Positions 1-9,452 of a stretch of 64,000 nucleotides of DNA are shown one piece after another. The stretch lies in NCBI RefSeq assembly GCF_900458435.1, contig NZ_UHCT01000001.1, forward strand, positions 2,356,001 to 2,420,000. Reading direction: 5' to 3'. The notes under the pieces are model-generated. The model was not told the origin of the DNA. It did no database searches and saw nothing but the letters and a program-made list of their open reading frames with translations. Numbering within the stretch: position 1 is the first letter of the stretch; every line of letters begins with the position of its first letter. This DNA comes from Staphylococcus carnosus (GTDB lineage: Bacteria; Bacillota; Bacilli; Staphylococcales; Staphylococcaceae). The translations under genes were made by a program, and so were the position numbers.

Positions 1-808
1 GTTTCAAACGATTGTTACGGTTGATAACACGACGATATAAGTCATTCAAGTCACTTGTTGCAAAACGACCACCGTCTAATTGAACCATTGGACGGATTTC
101 TGGAGGAATAATTGGAAGTACATCCAAAATCATCCATGAAGGATCGTTACCTGAGTTTCTGAATGATTCAACTACTTCTAAACGTTTAATTGCACGTGTC
201 AATCTTTGACCAGTAGCTGATTCTAACTCAGTACGCAATTCTTTCAATTCTTCATCTAAATCGATTTCTGATAGTAAATCTTTGATACCTTCAGCACCCA
301 TTTTAGCAACGAATTGACCAGGATATTTATCATAGTATTCTCTGTATTCTGCTTCAGAAAGCAATGATTTTTTCTCAAGTCCTGTTGGACCTGGATCTAC
401 AACCACATAAGAAGCAAAATAAATAACTTCTTCTAATGATCTAGGAGACATATCTAATAATAGTCCCATACGACTTGGAATGCCTTTGAAGTACCAAATG
501 TGTGAAACAGGAGCTGCAAGTTCAATATGCCCCATTCTTTCACGACGTACTTTAGATTTAGTTACTTCAACACCACAACGGTCACAAACCATGCCTTTAT
601 AACGAACACGTTTATATTTACCGCAACTACATTCCCAATCTTTTGTAGGTCCGAAAATTCTTTCACAGAACAAACCATCTTTTTCAGGTTTTAAAGTACG
701 ATAGTTGATAGTTTCAGGTTTCTTAACCTCACCATATGACCAAGAACGAATCTTTTCAGGTGAAGCAAGGCCGATTTTCATATAATGGAAATTATTTACA
801 TCAATCAA
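1..808 (-). CDS. rpoC: RNA polymerase beta' subunit, N-terminal part (cut by window edge)
   Basis: This encodes the first 269 residues of the RNA polymerase beta' subunit; the rest lies beyond position 1. Reading from a TTG start at 806-808 the protein begins [13 protein letters not shown], as in other staphylococci. The TTG is chosen because an AAGGAGG site stands 8 bases upstream and no ATG fits the family start. The N-terminal zinc-binding cysteines are visible as C60, C62, C75 and C78. The gene follows rpoB after a 181-base spacer and would be co-transcribed with it from the promoter at 4730-4758. Confidence 0.97.
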   Translation of the reverse strand, partial: MIDVNNFHYMKIGLASPEKIRSWSYGEVKKPETINYRTLKPEKDGLFCERIFGPTKDWECSCGKYKRVRYKGMVCDRCGVEVTKSKVRRERMGHIELAAPVSHIWYFKGIPSRMGLLLDMSPRSLEEVIYFASYVVVDPGPTGLEKKSLLSEAEYREYYDKYPGQFVAKMGAEGIKDLLSEIDLDEELKELRTELESATGQRLTRAIKRLEVVESFRNSGNDPSWMILDVLPIIPPEIRPMVQLDGGRFATSDLNDLYRRVINRNNRLK

Positions 809-989
809 GGAGCCTACCTCCTTCAATTTAGATTAGCTGTGCTATTTGATTGATAAATGATCAATAAAATGAAAAATATTCAAGGTGCATATAGACAATG
901 TTTGGAACTCCAGTGACATTGCCTAATGCTAACCTTTCATATTTGCTTAATTTTTAAATACGCTATTTGCTTATTGAACATTGCATGAA
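809..989 (-). other. rpoB-rpoC spacer with two small inverted repeats
   Basis: This 181-base spacer has no open frame of note. It holds a 6-bp inverted repeat with a 5-base loop (849-854 with 860-865) and a second hairpin in which CAATGT (896-901) pairs with ACATTG (916-921) around a TGG/CCA inner pair. No T-run follows either stem, so they do not look like terminators. Their role is unknown. Confidence 0.4.
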
Positions 990-3900
990 TTAGTCAGTAG
1001 TTTCCTTTTGTGATTCAGGAATTGAAGATTGTTGGATGTTGACTTTGTGTTCATTTACATCATCTTCATCAACGTCTGCCATTTCGATTTCTTTATCATC
1101 TTCATCCATGACTTTAACATCAAGACCTAAACTTTGTAATTCTTTCATCAATACTCGGAATGATTCAGGAACACTTGGTTTAGAGATGTTTTCACCTTTA
1201 ACGATCGCTTCGTATGTTTTAACACGACCTACAGTATCATCGGATTTATAAGTTAAGATTTCTTGTAATGTGTACGCAGCACCATATGCTTCAAGTGCCC
1301 ATACCTCCATCTCACCGAAACGTTGTCCACCAAATTGAGCTTTACCACCCAATGGTTGTTGTGTAACAAGTGAGTAAGGACCAGTTGAACGCGCATGTAA
1401 TTTATCGTCAACCATGTGCGCAAGTTTCAACATGTACATTACACCGACTGAAATACGGTTATCAAATGGTTCACCTGTACGTCCATCATATAATACAGTT
1501 TTACCATCTCTTGCCATACCAGCTTCTTCAATTGTAGACCATACATCGTCATCGTTAGCACCATCAAATACTGGTGAAGCAACATGGATACCTAAGTTTT
1601 TAGCAGCCATACCTAAATGTAATTCAAGTACTTGTCCGATGTTCATACGTGATGGTACACCAAGTGGGTTCAACATGATATCAATTGGTGTTCCGTCTGG
1701 TAAATAAGGCATATCTTCTTCAGGAACAATCTTAGAGATAACCCCTTTGTTACCATGACGACCACACATTTTATCCCCAACGTGGATTTTACGTTTTTGA
1801 ACGATATAAACACGTACTAATTGGTTTACACCAGGAGATAATGAATCATCGCCGTCTTCACGGTTGAATACTTTAACATCTAGTACGATTCCGCCTGCAC
1901 CATGAGGTACACGTAATGAAGTATCACGAACTTCACGTGCTTTTTCACCAAAGATAGCATGTAATAATCTTTCTTCAGCTGTTAATTCAGTTACACCTTT
2001 AGGTGTTACTTTACCAACTAAGATATCGCCATCTTTAACTTCAGCACCAACGTATACAATTCCGCGTTCGTCTAAGTTTTTAAGTGCACTTTCCGCAACG
2101 TTAGGAATATCACGAGTGATTTCTTCAGGTCCAAGTTTAGTATCACGTGCTTCAGATTCATATTCTTCGATATGAATTGAAGTATAAACGTCATCTTTTA
2201 CGAGACGTTCGCTCATGATTACAGCATCTTCATAGTTATAACCGTCCCAAGTCATAAATCCTACAACTACGTTACGGCCTAATGCCATTTCACCAAGTTC
2301 CATAGAAGGACCATCTGCTAAGATTTCACCTTGGCTTACAATGTCGCCATCTTTTACGATAGGACGTTGGTTATAACAAGTACCTGAGTTAGAACGTTTA
2401 AATTTAGCTAATCTGTACGTATCTAATTCACCATCATATTGTTGTCCATCTTCTTCAATAATACGACGAACTTTAATTTCGTTTGATTCAACGTGTTCTA
2501 CACGACCGAAATGTTTATTAATAACTGCAGCACCTGAGTCGCGAGCAGTTGCATGTTCCATACCTGTTCCAACAAATGGAGATTCTGGATTCATCAATGG
2601 TACCGCTTGACGTTGCATGTTCGCACCCATTAATGCACGGTTAGAGTCATCGTTTTCTAAGAATGGGATACAAGCTGTCGCAGCTGATACTACTTGTTTT
2701 GGTGATACGTCCATGTAGTCCATTTTGTCTCTGTCCATCATTGTGTTGTTACCACGGAAACGACAAACAACTTCTTCGCTGATGAAGTGACCTTCATCAT
2801 CTAAACGAGAGTTCGCTTGGGCTACAACATAGCTGTCTTCTTCGTCAGCTGTTAGATAGTCGATTTGATCAGTTACAGTATTAGTTTCAAGGTCAACTTT
2901 ACGGTATGGTGTTTCAATAAAACCGAACTCGTTAACACGTGCATAACTTGATAATGAGTTGATCAAACCAATGTTTGGACCCTCAGGAGTTTCGATTGGA
3001 CACATACGGCCATAGTGAGAATAGTGAACGTCACGTACTTCCATTTGAGCACGTTCACGAGTTAAACCACCAGGTCCTAATGCAGATAAACGACGTTTAT
3101 GTGTCAACTCAGCTAATGGGTTTGCTTGGTCCATGAATTGAGACAATTGAGAGCTTCCGAAGAACTCTTTAATTGAAGCAATAACCGGACGGATATTGAT
3201 AAGTTGTTGCGGTGTGATAGAGTCAGTATCTTGAATTGACATTCTTTCACGTACAACACGTTCCATTCTTGACAAACCAATTCTGAATTGGTTTTGAAGT
3301 AATTCGCCTACTGAACGTAAACGACGGTTACCTAAATGGTCAATATCATCAGTTTGTCCGATACCATGTAACAAGTTGAAGAAATATGACATAGAAGCAA
3401 CAATATCTGCTGGAGTAATGCATTTAACTTCAGAGTCAGGGAAAGCATTACCGATAACAGTTGTTGTTCTGCCTTCTTCATCATTAGGTACATAAACTTT
3501 AATAGATTGGATTTCTACTGGTTCATTTACAATGCTGTCATCTAATTCATCTACTTCAATGTTTGCATTAGATTCTAATACATCCATAATTTCGTCTAAT
3601 TTACGACGATCTAATACAGTACCTTCTTCAGCAACGATTTCACCAGTATCACTATTAACAATCGGTTCAGCCAATTTTTGGTTGAATAAACGATGTTTCA
3701 AATGAAGTTTTTTATTCATTTTATAACGACCAACGCTCGCTAAATCATAACGTTTTGGATCGAAGAAACGAGAGTAGAGCAAGCTTTTTGCGTTTTCTAC
3801 TGTAGGTGGTTCGCCAGGGCGTAAACGTTCATAAATTTCTAATAATGCTTGTTCAGTATTTTCAGTACTATCTTTTTCAAGCGTATTACGCAAGTACTCA

Positions 3901-4541
3901 TTATCACCTAATAAATCTATAATTGATTGATCAGTTGAATAACCAAGAGCACGAAGTAATACAGTCAACGGCAATTTTCTAGTTCTATCAATACGCACAT
4001 AAACGATGTCTTTTGCATCAGTTTCGAATTCTAACCAAGCACCACGGTTAGGAATTACAGTCGCATCATAGTTTTCACGGCCGTTTTTATCTATTTTTTC
4101 ATTGAAATATACGGATGGAGAACGAACTAATTGTGAAACGATTACACGTTCAGCACCATTAATTACGAAAGTACCAGTATCAGTCATTAATGGGAAATCA
4201 CCCATAAATACTTCTTGGTCTTTCACTTCTCCTGTTTCTTTGTTAATAAGACGCACTTTGACACGAAGAGGTGCAGCATAAGTTGCGTCACGGTTCTTAG
4301 ATTCTTCTAAATCATATTTCGGTTCACCTAATCTGTAATCAACAAATTCTAAAGATAGGTTTCCTGTGAAATCTTCAATCGGAGAAATATCTCTGAACAT
4401 TTCAAGTAATCCTTCTTTTAAGAACCAGTCATACGATTTCGTTTGAATTTCAATAAGGTTTGGTAATTCTAAAACCTCAGAAATTCTCGCGTAATTTCTA
4501 CGTTTACGATGTCTTCCATATTGGACAAATTTACCTGCCAA
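990..4541 (-). CDS. rpoB: RNA polymerase beta subunit
   Basis: This is the 1183-residue catalytic beta subunit of RNA polymerase, the target of rifampicin. The full family length is present, from [12 protein letters not shown] to the acidic staphylococcal C-terminus. The rifampicin region (about residues 463-530) contains the usual [20 protein letters not shown] stretch. His481 falls on the codon at 3099-3101, so the numbering equals that of S. aureus, and the usual resistance positions look wild type. The gene has its own sigma-A promoter at 4730-4758 and a leader of about 180 bases. It is followed by rpoC. Confidence 0.99.
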   Translation of the reverse strand: MAGKFVQYGRHRKRRNYARISEVLELPNLIEIQTKSYDWFLKEGLLEMFRDISPIEDFTGNLSLEFVDYRLGEPKYDLEESKNRDATYAAPLRVKVRLINKETGEVKDQEVFMGDFPLMTDTGTFVINGAERVIVSQLVRSPSVYFNEKIDKNGRENYDATVIPNRGAWLEFETDAKDIVYVRIDRTRKLPLTVLLRALGYSTDQSIIDLLGDNEYLRNTLEKDSTENTEQALLEIYERLRPGEPPTVENAKSLLYSRFFDPKRYDLASVGRYKMNKKLHLKHRLFNQKLAEPIVNSDTGEIVAEEGTVLDRRKLDEIMDVLESNANIEVDELDDSIVNEPVEIQSIKVYVPNDEEGRTTTVIGNAFPDSEVKCITPADIVASMSYFFNLLHGIGQTDDIDHLGNRRLRSVGELLQNQFRIGLSRMERVVRERMSIQDTDSITPQQLINIRPVIASIKEFFGSSQLSQFMDQANPLAELTHKRRLSALGPGGLTRERAQMEVRDVHYSHYGRMCPIETPEGPNIGLINSLSSYARVNEFGFIETPYRKVDLETNTVTDQIDYLTADEEDSYVVAQANSRLDDEGHFISEEVVCRFRGNNTMMDRDKMDYMDVSPKQVVSAATACIPFLENDDSNRALMGANMQRQAVPLMNPESPFVGTGMEHATARDSGAAVINKHFGRVEHVESNEIKVRRIIEEDGQQYDGELDTYRLAKFKRSNSGTCYNQRPIVKDGDIVSQGEILADGPSMELGEMALGRNVVVGFMTWDGYNYEDAVIMSERLVKDDVYTSIHIEEYESEARDTKLGPEEITRDIPNVAESALKNLDERGIVYVGAEVKDGDILVGKVTPKGVTELTAEERLLHAIFGEKAREVRDTSLRVPHGAGGIVLDVKVFNREDGDDSLSPGVNQLVRVYIVQKRKIHVGDKMCGRHGNKGVISKIVPEEDMPYLPDGTPIDIMLNPLGVPSRMNIGQVLELHLGMAAKNLGIHVASPVFDGANDDDVWSTIEEAGMARDGKTVLYDGRTGEPFDNRISVGVMYMLKLAHMVDDKLHARSTGPYSLVTQQPLGGKAQFGGQRFGEMEVWALEAYGAAYTLQEILTYKSDDTVGRVKTYEAIVKGENISKPSVPESFRVLMKELQSLGLDVKVMDEDDKEIEMADVDEDDVNEHKVNIQQSSIPESQKETTD

Positions 4542-4615
4542 ACAGATTCACCCCTCAAAAATTGTTCGAATGTCTTTTACCGTACAAATAATTCAAAATC
4601 CAACAAGACAAAAAG

Positions 4616-4646
4616 AAAACGGCAGCACACCTGATGACACCATTTT
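4616..4646 (-). terminator. Possible attenuator hairpin in the rpoB leader
   Basis: On the transcript of the rpoB leader, AAAATGG (4640-4646) can pair with CCGTTTT (4616-4622) including one G-U pair. The 3' arm runs directly into a T-rich stretch. This has the outline of an intrinsic terminator inside the leader, but the inner loop is loose, so it may be only a weak pause site. Confidence 0.3.
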
Positions 4647-4729
4647 CTATTCTGCGTTATTAATGATTTACTTTGTTATTTTATACGTAAAAGTACACAC
4701 TTATTGAACATAAATTTTTACATTCTATA

Positions 4730-4758
4730 ACTATAACAGAAATAAAAATGAATGTCAA
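4730..4758 (-). promoter_or_regulatory. Sigma-A promoter of rpoB-rpoC
   Basis: The minus strand carries TTGACA (4753-4758), a 17-base spacer and TATAGT (4730-4735). It begins only a few bases downstream of the rsmC stop codon and would start a leader of about 180 bases before rpoB. Confidence 0.8.
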
Positions 4759-4761
4759 TGG

Positions 4762-5367
4762 TTAATGCTTGCTTTTTAAAATATAATACCCTTTATCTTT
4801 TGCTAGGGTTTCTACATTCCCGAAAACTGCTTCCATTTTTTTCTTTGCTGATGGCATTCCTTGTTTCTTTTGAATCACTACATATAGTTCGCCATCTTTT
4901 TTCAATTTCGAATATGCATCTTCTAATATTCCGTGGACAACCGACTTCCCTGCTCTTATAGGGGGATTAGTCACAATCATATCCGCGGAATCATCTGGAA
5001 TTTCAGCTAATCCATCACTTTCTTGAATCACCGCATTATCAATATGGTTTTTCTCACTATTTTCTTTGGCTAAATCTAAAGCCCGATGATTTACATCTAA
5101 AAGTATTACTTTATGATGCGGAGAAACTTTTGCGATCATTAAACCAATCGGTCCATATCCGCAACCAACATCAATAATCGTCTTACTTGGACCAGGCGGA
5201 TGTTCTTTCAGAAATGTTCTTAATAACAAATCAGACCCATAATCAATTTTCCCTTTTGAAAACACTCCCGAATCAGTGGCAAGTTTTAATTCGTTCTGTT
5301 GATAACGATATTTAAAATCTTCTCTCTGACTCGCAACTTCTGGATCTTCATCATAATAATGACTCAT
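4762..5367 (-). CDS. Class I SAM-dependent methyltransferase, RsmC/YbxB family
   Basis: This is a 201-residue methyltransferase of the RsmC-like family (YbxB of Bacillus), which sits between rplL and rpoB in most Firmicutes. The SAM-binding loop DVGCGYGPIG is at residues 66-75, and the NPP active-site motif typical of N-methyltransferases on rRNA bases is at 134-136. It is about half the length of E. coli RsmC because it lacks the N-terminal duplicate domain, which is normal for Gram-positive members. A GAGGTG site precedes the ATG. A 16S rRNA guanine target is inferred from the family only. Confidence 0.85.
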   Translation of the reverse strand: MSHYYDEDPEVASQREDFKYRYQQNELKLATDSGVFSKGKIDYGSDLLLRTFLKEHPPGPSKTIIDVGCGYGPIGLMIAKVSPHHKVILLDVNHRALDLAKENSEKNHIDNAVIQESDGLAEIPDDSADMIVTNPPIRAGKSVVHGILEDAYSKLKKDGELYVVIQKKQGMPSAKKKMEAVFGNVETLAKDKGYYILKSKH

Positions 5368-5495
5368 GCTTACACCTCATTTATTTAACACTCTACAGAT
5401 GCATTTCTGTCCATCTTTAGAATACACATTTATAGTTCATAAATCTATGAAAAGGCAATAAGGTGAAAGTGTTACCTCAACTCTCTTACATTAGA

Positions 5496-5525
5496 AAAAC
5501 CCCGTTAACTCAATAACGGGGTTTT
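5496..5525 (-). terminator. Intrinsic terminator after rplL
   Basis: A 12-bp perfect inverted repeat (5496-5507 with 5514-5525), GC-rich at its core (CCCCGTTA), is flanked by A and T runs. It would end the rplJ-rplL transcript on the minus strand and could also work in the other direction. Confidence 0.9.
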
Positions 5526-5543
5526 CATTTCTCAAAGAATTCA

Positions 5544-5590
5544 GGCTGTGAAAATCGAGATTTTCACGATATTAACAATGGTTATTAGCC
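5544..5590 (-). other. Structured RNA segment in the rplL 3' untranslated region
   Basis: Between the rplL stop and its terminator lies a 9-bp perfect inverted repeat (5548-5556 with 5559-5567). A smaller TAAC/GTTA hairpin follows, and GGCT (5544-5547) with AGCC (5587-5590) can close the whole as a three-way junction. The terminator only begins about 20 bases further on, so this is a separate structure, possibly for RNA processing or stability. Confidence 0.45.
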
Positions 5591-5627
5591 TCGTTCTCTT
5601 TTCATTCAATTCAATTAGAAATTAGAA

Positions 5628-5993
5628 TTATTTCAATTCTACTGAAGCGCCAACTTCTTCTAATTGTTCTTTAAGTTTTTCAGCTTCTTCTTTAGGTAAA
5701 GCTTCTTTGATTACTTTAGGAGCGTTGTCTACTAATTCTTTAGCATCTTTCAATCCTAAACCAGTTGCATCTTTAACAGCTTTAACAACTTTGATTTTAG
5801 ATGATCCAGCTGAAGTTAATTCAACATCAAATTCAGTTTTTTCAGCAGCTTCGCCGCCACCTGCTGCACCTGCTGCTGCTACTGGAGCTGCTGCAGTTAC
5901 ACCAAATTCTTCTTCAATTGCTTTTACTAAGTCATTTAATTCTAATACTGACATTTCTTTAATTGCTTCAATGATTTGTTCTTGATTAGCCAT
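5628..5993 (-). CDS. rplL: Ribosomal protein L7/L12
   Basis: This is the 121-residue L7/L12 stalk protein that recruits translation factors to the large subunit. The three expected parts are visible: the N-terminal dimerisation helices (1-33), an Ala/Gly-rich hinge (about 34-50) and the conserved C-terminal domain with [12 protein letters not shown]. It lies 40 bases after rplJ in the same transcript, and extra stalk copies are normally made by strong initiation at this gene. A GGAGG site stands 10 bases before the ATG. Transcription ends at 5496-5525. Confidence 0.98.
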   Translation of the reverse strand: MANQEQIIEAIKEMSVLELNDLVKAIEEEFGVTAAAPVAAAGAAGGGEAAEKTEFDVELTSAGSSKIKVVKAVKDATGLGLKDAKELVDNAPKVIKEALPKEEAEKLKEQLEEVGASVELK

Positions 5994-6033
5994 TTTTAAT
6001 ATTCCTCCGTTTTATAAATATTTACGATGCTGA

Positions 6034-6534
6034 TTATTCAGCACTTTCTTCTTTAGATTCTCCGACTGCTTTAACTGCATAAGCGAAGTTGCGTACAGGA
6101 GCTTGTAATACAGAAAGTAACATAGATACAAGACCGTCGTGTGATGGTAAAGAACCAACAGTTTTAACTTCTTCTGCTGAGATAATGCTACCGTCCATTA
6201 CGCCTGTTTTAATTTCTAATGCTTCGTGTTCTTTAGCAAATCCAGCGATAACTTTTGCAGGAGCAACTACATCTTCAGTAGATGTTGCAACAGCTGTTGG
6301 ACCTGTTAAGAATTCGTCAAGACCTTCAAGGCCTGCTTGTTCTGCAGCACGACGCATCATAGTGTTTTTGTATACTTTATACTCAACACCAGCTTCACGT
6401 AATTGTTTACGTAATTCAGTTACTTCAGCTACTGTTAAACCACGGTAATTCACGATTACTGTTGAAACAGAATTTTTAAGTTGATCAGCAATTTGTTCAA
6501 CTAATTGTTTTTTTGCTTCAATAATTCCAGACAT
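6034..6534 (-). CDS. rplJ: Ribosomal protein L10
   Basis: This is L10, 166 residues, the base of the ribosomal stalk that binds 23S rRNA and carries the L7/L12 dimers. The sequence [19 protein letters not shown] and the C-terminal L12-binding helix are typical and of full length. A GGAGG site stands 7 bases before the ATG. In the family the L10-L12 complex also binds its own leader to shut down synthesis. That leader, with an attenuator, is visible at 6589-6725. Confidence 0.98.
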   Translation of the reverse strand: MSGIIEAKKQLVEQIADQLKNSVSTVIVNYRGLTVAEVTELRKQLREAGVEYKVYKNTMMRRAAEQAGLEGLDEFLTGPTAVATSTEDVVAPAKVIAGFAKEHEALEIKTGVMDGSIISAEEVKTVGSLPSHDGLVSMLLSVLQAPVRNFAYAVKAVGESKEESAE

Positions 6535-6588
6535 TTAGACACCTCCATATTAATTTTGTTCGGTGCTTTTCATTTGGTTGAATCCAAT

Positions 6589-6725
6589 AAAAAAAGCACT
6601 TTCACCCCACGGCAAAAAGTGCTTGAAAGTTTTTTACAAACCACGTTCAAGTCAATTTTAGCCTCGGTAGGATATAATTTTTAAGTTATTTCTTAACTCC
6701 TACTGTCTTAGGTAAAATAATCATA
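6589..6725 (-). promoter_or_regulatory. L10 leader with transcription attenuator
   Basis: This leader upstream of rplJ matches the Firmicute L10 leader in layout. The transcript has a CCTACCGAGGC element near 6660-6675 and then a terminator hairpin, 7 bp perfect (6596-6602 with 6616-6622), followed by seven T residues (6589-6595). CTTTCA at about 6624-6629 can compete for pairing with TGAAAG at 6600-6605, giving an antiterminator alternative. In the family, binding of L10(L12)4 favours the terminator. The family assignment is from memory of the motif, not a model search. Confidence 0.8.
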
Positions 6726-6731
6726 TTAACC

Positions 6732-6760
6732 AATATAACGGTTTGGATGTGATATGTCAA
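6732..6760 (-). promoter_or_regulatory. Sigma-A promoter of rplJ-rplL
   Basis: TTGACA (6755-6760), a 17-base spacer and TATATT (6732-6737) lie on the minus strand. The start point would be near 6725, just upstream of the L10 leader. Confidence 0.85.
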
Positions 6761-6768
6761 TATGTTTT

Positions 6769-6853
6769 AAAAAAACTAGAGAAAATATTTTTCAAGTAAG
6801 TTCAGATTCAAATCAATTCGTTTGGCACATTATTACTTGTCATTTTCTCTAGT
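6769..6853 (-). terminator. Long-stem terminator after rplK-rplA
   Basis: ACTAGAGAAAAT (6775-6786) pairs perfectly with ATTTTCTCTAGT (6842-6853). A second 7-bp stem lies inside (6793-6799 with 6833-6839), and a T-run follows on the minus strand (6769-6775). It separates rplKA from the rplJ promoter. Confidence 0.85.
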
Positions 6854-6873
6854 TCATTAATTTCAGTTATTTA

Positions 6874-7569
6874 TTATAGTTTGAAGTTAGAAGTATCTAC
6901 TTTAACACCAGGACCCATTGTAGTTGTAACTGCAACAGATTTGAAGTAAGTACCTTTTGCAGAAGCTGGTTTAGCTTTAGCAATAACATCTTGAAGAGTG
7001 TTGAAGTTTTCAACTAAATCTTCAGTGCTGAATGATACTTTACCAATTGAAGCGTGGATGATACCAGCTTTTTCAGCACGGTATTCAACTTTACCTGCTT
7101 TGATTTCTTCAACTGCTTTTTTAACATCCATAGTTACTGTACCTGTTTTAGGGTTAGGCATTAAACCTTTAGGTCCCAATACACGACCTAATTTACCAAC
7201 TTCGCCCATCATATCTGGTGTAGCAACAACTACATCAAAGTCGAACCAGCCTTGTTGGATTTTAGTAGCGTATTCTGATTCACCTACGTAATCAGCGCCT
7301 GCTGCTTCTGCTTCAGAAGCTTTATCACCTTTTGCGAATACTAATACACGTTGAGTTTTACCAGTTCCGTGCGGTAATACTACTGCACCACGGATTTGCT
7401 GGTCGTTTTTACGAGTATCGATAACTAAACGGAATGCTACTTCAACAGTTGCATCAAAGTTTGCAACACTTGTTTCTTTAGCTAAGCTGATTGCGTCTTC
7501 AACACTATAGTGTTCGTTACGGTCAACTTTGCTAGCAGCATCTAGATACTTTTTACCTTTTTTAGCCAT
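6874..7569 (-). CDS. rplA: Ribosomal protein L1
   Basis: This is ribosomal protein L1, 231 residues, which binds 23S rRNA at the E-site stalk and in many bacteria also represses its own mRNA. The conserved segment [19 protein letters not shown] lies in the middle of the protein. It is the second gene of the rplK-rplA unit, after a structured spacer of about 200 bases. A GGAGG site stands 9 bases before the ATG. The unit ends at the terminator 6769-6853. Confidence 0.98.
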   Translation of the reverse strand: MAKKGKKYLDAASKVDRNEHYSVEDAISLAKETSVANFDATVEVAFRLVIDTRKNDQQIRGAVVLPHGTGKTQRVLVFAKGDKASEAEAAGADYVGESEYATKIQQGWFDFDVVVATPDMMGEVGKLGRVLGPKGLMPNPKTGTVTMDVKKAVEEIKAGKVEYRAEKAGIIHASIGKVSFSTEDLVENFNTLQDVIAKAKPASAKGTYFKSVAVTTTMGPGVKVDTSNFKL

Positions 7570-7616
7570 TTATTATTTCCTCCTTTAGTGGTTTTAGCGG
7601 AATGTCCTCCCACATT

Positions 7617-7696
7617 ACTTGCTATCGCAAGTTAAGAGCAGATGACATTTGCAGCTGTTCGCAATATAAATATTGGATTAACTTTTAGTCATCTGC
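7617..7696 (-). other. Structured rplK-rplA spacer
   Basis: The spacer between rplK and rplA can form two hairpins. ACTTGC pairs with GCAAGT (7617-7622 with 7627-7632), and a 9-bp perfect pair GCAGATGAC/GTCATCTGC (7638-7646 with 7688-7696) encloses a CAATA/TATTG hairpin. No T-run follows. It may be a protein-binding or processing site; its function is not established here. Confidence 0.4.
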
Positions 7697-7774
7697 CATT
7701 TTGTTTCAAGTTTCAAATTGTTATTTGTGTTCGTTTAAGAGATGCAATTTTGAAAAGCTCTCTTTACTACGTTA

Positions 7775-8197
7775 TTATTCTACAGTGATACCCATACTAC
7801 GAGCAGTACCTTCGATAATACGCATAGCCGCTTCTTCATCAGCCGCATTTAAGTCAGGCATTTTTGTTTGAGCGATTTCACGTACTTGATCTTTAGTTAC
7901 TGTAGCAACTTTGTTTTTGTTAGGTTCACCAGAACCTTTTTCAACGCCAGCTGCTTTTTTAAGTAGTACTGGAGCCGGTGGAGTTTTAGTAATGAATGTA
8001 AATGAACGGTCTTCATATACACTGATTTCTACCGGAATAATTAAACCTGCTTGTTCTTGTGTTCTTGCATTGAACTCTTTACAGAATCCCATGATATTCA
8101 CACCTGCTTGACCTAATGCTGGACCAACTGGTGGTGCTGGGTTCGCTTTACCTGCAGGAATTTGTAATTTAACTACTTTTTCTACTTTTTTAGCCAC
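7775..8197 (-). CDS. rplK: Ribosomal protein L11
   Basis: This is L11, 140 residues, which binds the GTPase-associated centre of 23S rRNA and is needed for RelA-type stringent response. The proline-rich segment [16 protein letters not shown] is intact. I place the start at GTG 8195-8197 (MAKKVEKV). An in-frame GTG at 8204-8206 overlaps the ribosome binding site, whereas 8197 has AAGGAGG at 8 bases and gives the usual family length. The start codon and binding site can fold into a hairpin (see the leader). The gene has its own promoter at 8308-8336. Confidence 0.97.
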   Translation of the reverse strand: MAKKVEKVVKLQIPAGKANPAPPVGPALGQAGVNIMGFCKEFNARTQEQAGLIIPVEISVYEDRSFTFITKTPPAPVLLKKAAGVEKGSGEPNKNKVATVTKDQVREIAQTKMPDLNAADEEAAMRIIEGTARSMGITVE

Positions 8198-8305
8198 GAT
8201 GTGCACCTCCTTGATATCGTGATGTGGTCACAGGGCTCATTTTTGCCCTCCCACTCATAAAACATTTCGTGACGAAATGGCCTACCCTTTACGAGCACGA
8301 CCACA
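8195..8305 (-). promoter_or_regulatory. rplK leader: three-way junction plus hairpin over the start site
   Basis: The short leader can fold as a three-way junction. The closing stem pairs 8223-8229 with 8299-8305 (TGTGGTC/GACCACA), and two arms form at 8232-8236/8245-8249 and 8263-8269/8273-8279. Downstream, CACGAT (8216-8221) pairs with ATCGTG (8195-8200) around a 15-base loop that holds the AAGGAGG site, with the GTG start codon in the stem. This looks like an autoregulatory ribosomal-protein leader. Both the L1 and L11 rRNA sites are three-way junctions, so I cannot say which protein would bind. Confidence 0.55.
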
Positions 8306-8307
8306 GT

Positions 8308-8336
8308 ATTATATCATTTAAAAAATGTAAAATCAA
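8308..8336 (-). promoter_or_regulatory. Sigma-A promoter of rplK-rplA
   Basis: TTGATT (8331-8336), a 17-base spacer and TATAAT (8308-8313) lie on the minus strand. The predicted start near 8301 falls inside the first arm of the leader's closing stem. Confidence 0.8.
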
Positions 8337-8341
8337 TACTA

Positions 8342-8377
8342 TTTTGCTTTTTTAGTGTATGTTGACTAAAAGCAAAA
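8342..8377 (-). terminator. AT-rich terminator-like hairpin after nusG
   Basis: TTTTGCTTTT (8342-8351) pairs with AAAAGCAAAA (8368-8377), and short TAGT/ACT pairing extends the stem. It lies directly after the nusG stop. The stem has few GC pairs and there is no separate T-run, so it may be leaky. Confidence 0.5.
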
Positions 8378-8379
8378 CA

Positions 8380-8928
8380 TTATAGTTTTTCGATTTGATC
8401 AAATTCCACTTCAACTGGAGTTTCTCTTCCGAACATATCTACTAGTACAGTCAACTTGAATTTGTCTGCTTCAATTTCTTGCACTTCGCCGACTTGGTTG
8501 GCAAATGGTCCTGATTTAATACGTACTTGTTCACCGACTTCAACTTCTACATCGATTGTTTTTTCTTTCATTCCCATTTGTTTCAAAATAAAGCGAACTT
8601 CATCAGGAAGCAGCGGGTTCGGTTTAGAACCAGCGCCAGCTGAACCTACAAATCCAGTTACACCTGGTGTATTTCTAACGACATACCAAGATTCGTCTGT
8701 CATGACTAACTCTACTAAAACGTATCCAGGGAATGTTTTTTTCGTTAATTTCTTCGCTTTACCATCTTTTACTTGTGTTTCTTCTTCTTCTGGTATGACA
8801 ACTCTAAAAATTTGTTCTGTCATATTCATAGATTCAACACGTTTTTCTAAATTCTTTTTAACTTTATTTTCATAGCCAGAGTAAGTATGCACGGCATACC
8901 AACGCTTTGCTCCAACTTCCTCAGACAT
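8380..8928 (-). CDS. nusG: Transcription termination/antitermination factor NusG
   Basis: This is NusG, 182 residues, which binds RNA polymerase and affects pausing, termination and coupling to translation. The NGN domain (WYAVHTYSGYENKVKKNLE) and C-terminal KOW domain (VGEQVRIKSGPFANQVGEV) are both present. I start it at ATG 8926-8928 (MSEEVGAKRW). A GTG four codons earlier (8940) lies inside the AGGAG site. It follows secE by 20 bases in the rpmG-secE-nusG unit. Confidence 0.97.
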   Translation of the reverse strand: MSEEVGAKRWYAVHTYSGYENKVKKNLEKRVESMNMTEQIFRVVIPEEEETQVKDGKAKKLTKKTFPGYVLVELVMTDESWYVVRNTPGVTGFVGSAGAGSKPNPLLPDEVRFILKQMGMKEKTIDVEVEVGEQVRIKSGPFANQVGEVQEIEADKFKLTVLVDMFGRETPVEVEFDQIEKL

Positions 8929-8948
8929 GTATGTTGTCACTCCTCATA

Positions 8949-9146
8949 TTAACTAATTAATTCTATCAATTTACCGATTCCCAAATCTAAGGCATAGAAG
9001 AAGATCAGGAAGAATACTACTGTCACAATTACAATAGTTGTATATTTTAATATTTCTTCTTTAGTTGGCCAACTTGTCTTCTCCATCTCAGATATAACGC
9101 CTTTAAAGAAACTATCTTTAGGTGCTTTTTTCTTATCTTCAGCCAT
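8949..9146 (-). CDS. secE: Preprotein translocase subunit SecE
   Basis: This is the 65-residue SecE subunit of the SecYEG protein-export channel in the cell membrane. It shows the conserved amphipathic segment [17 protein letters not shown] followed by one membrane helix (about residues 37-56). A single membrane span is normal for Gram-positive SecE. GGAGG stands 7 bases before the ATG. It lies between rpmG and nusG. Confidence 0.97.
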   Translation of the reverse strand: MAEDKKKAPKDSFFKGVISEMEKTSWPTKEEILKYTTIVIVTVVFFLIFFYALDLGIGKLIELIS

Positions 9147-9194
9147 TGTCGTACCTCCAATTAGTCATTAAATTCATCCGTGGGCGCAAGGCAA

Positions 9195-9338
9195 TTACTT
9201 CGATTCCTTGTGTATCGTATGTGCATTGCATGTTTTGCAATACTTCTTCAATACTAATCTTTCTGCAAGGTTGCTATTCTTTGGTACGGTATAATTTCTA
9301 TTTCCGCATACTTCGCAATTAAGCGGGACTTTTTTCAT
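9195..9338 (-). CDS. rpmG: Ribosomal protein L33 (zinc-binding type)
   Basis: This is a 47-residue L33 of the large ribosomal subunit, read from ATG 9336-9338 to TAA 9195-9197. The protein begins [16 protein letters not shown] and ends HTIHKESK. Two CxxC pairs are present (C8/C11 and C34/C37), so this is the zinc-containing form. Staphylococci usually carry several L33 genes, and this is the copy found just before secE. The promoter at 9374-9403 would transcribe rpmG, secE and nusG. Confidence 0.95.
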   Translation of the reverse strand: MKKVPLNCEVCGNRNYTVPKNSNLAERLVLKKYCKTCNAHTIHKESK

Positions 9339-9373
9339 AATACCTTCACCTTACCTATATTAAATACTCACTT

Positions 9374-9403
9374 ACTATACATAAGAAACCCTCATCATGT
9401 CAA
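9374..9403 (-). promoter_or_regulatory. Sigma-A promoter of rpmG-secE-nusG
   Basis: TTGACA (9398-9403), an 18-base spacer and TATAGT (9374-9379) lie on the minus strand, about 35 bases before the rpmG ATG. Confidence 0.75.
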
Positions 9404-9452
9404 ACGACTAGTCAATTGTAAGTTGTTCCTAAATGTAGAATAAGTAGCATTC

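Noticed and set aside
6089..6448. A 119-codon plus-strand frame opposite rplJ, and similar antisense frames opposite clpC, ftsH, radA, nusG and prs.
   Set aside because: They are the reverse reading of strongly conserved genes with biased codon use, and none has a good ribosome binding site or a recognisable product.
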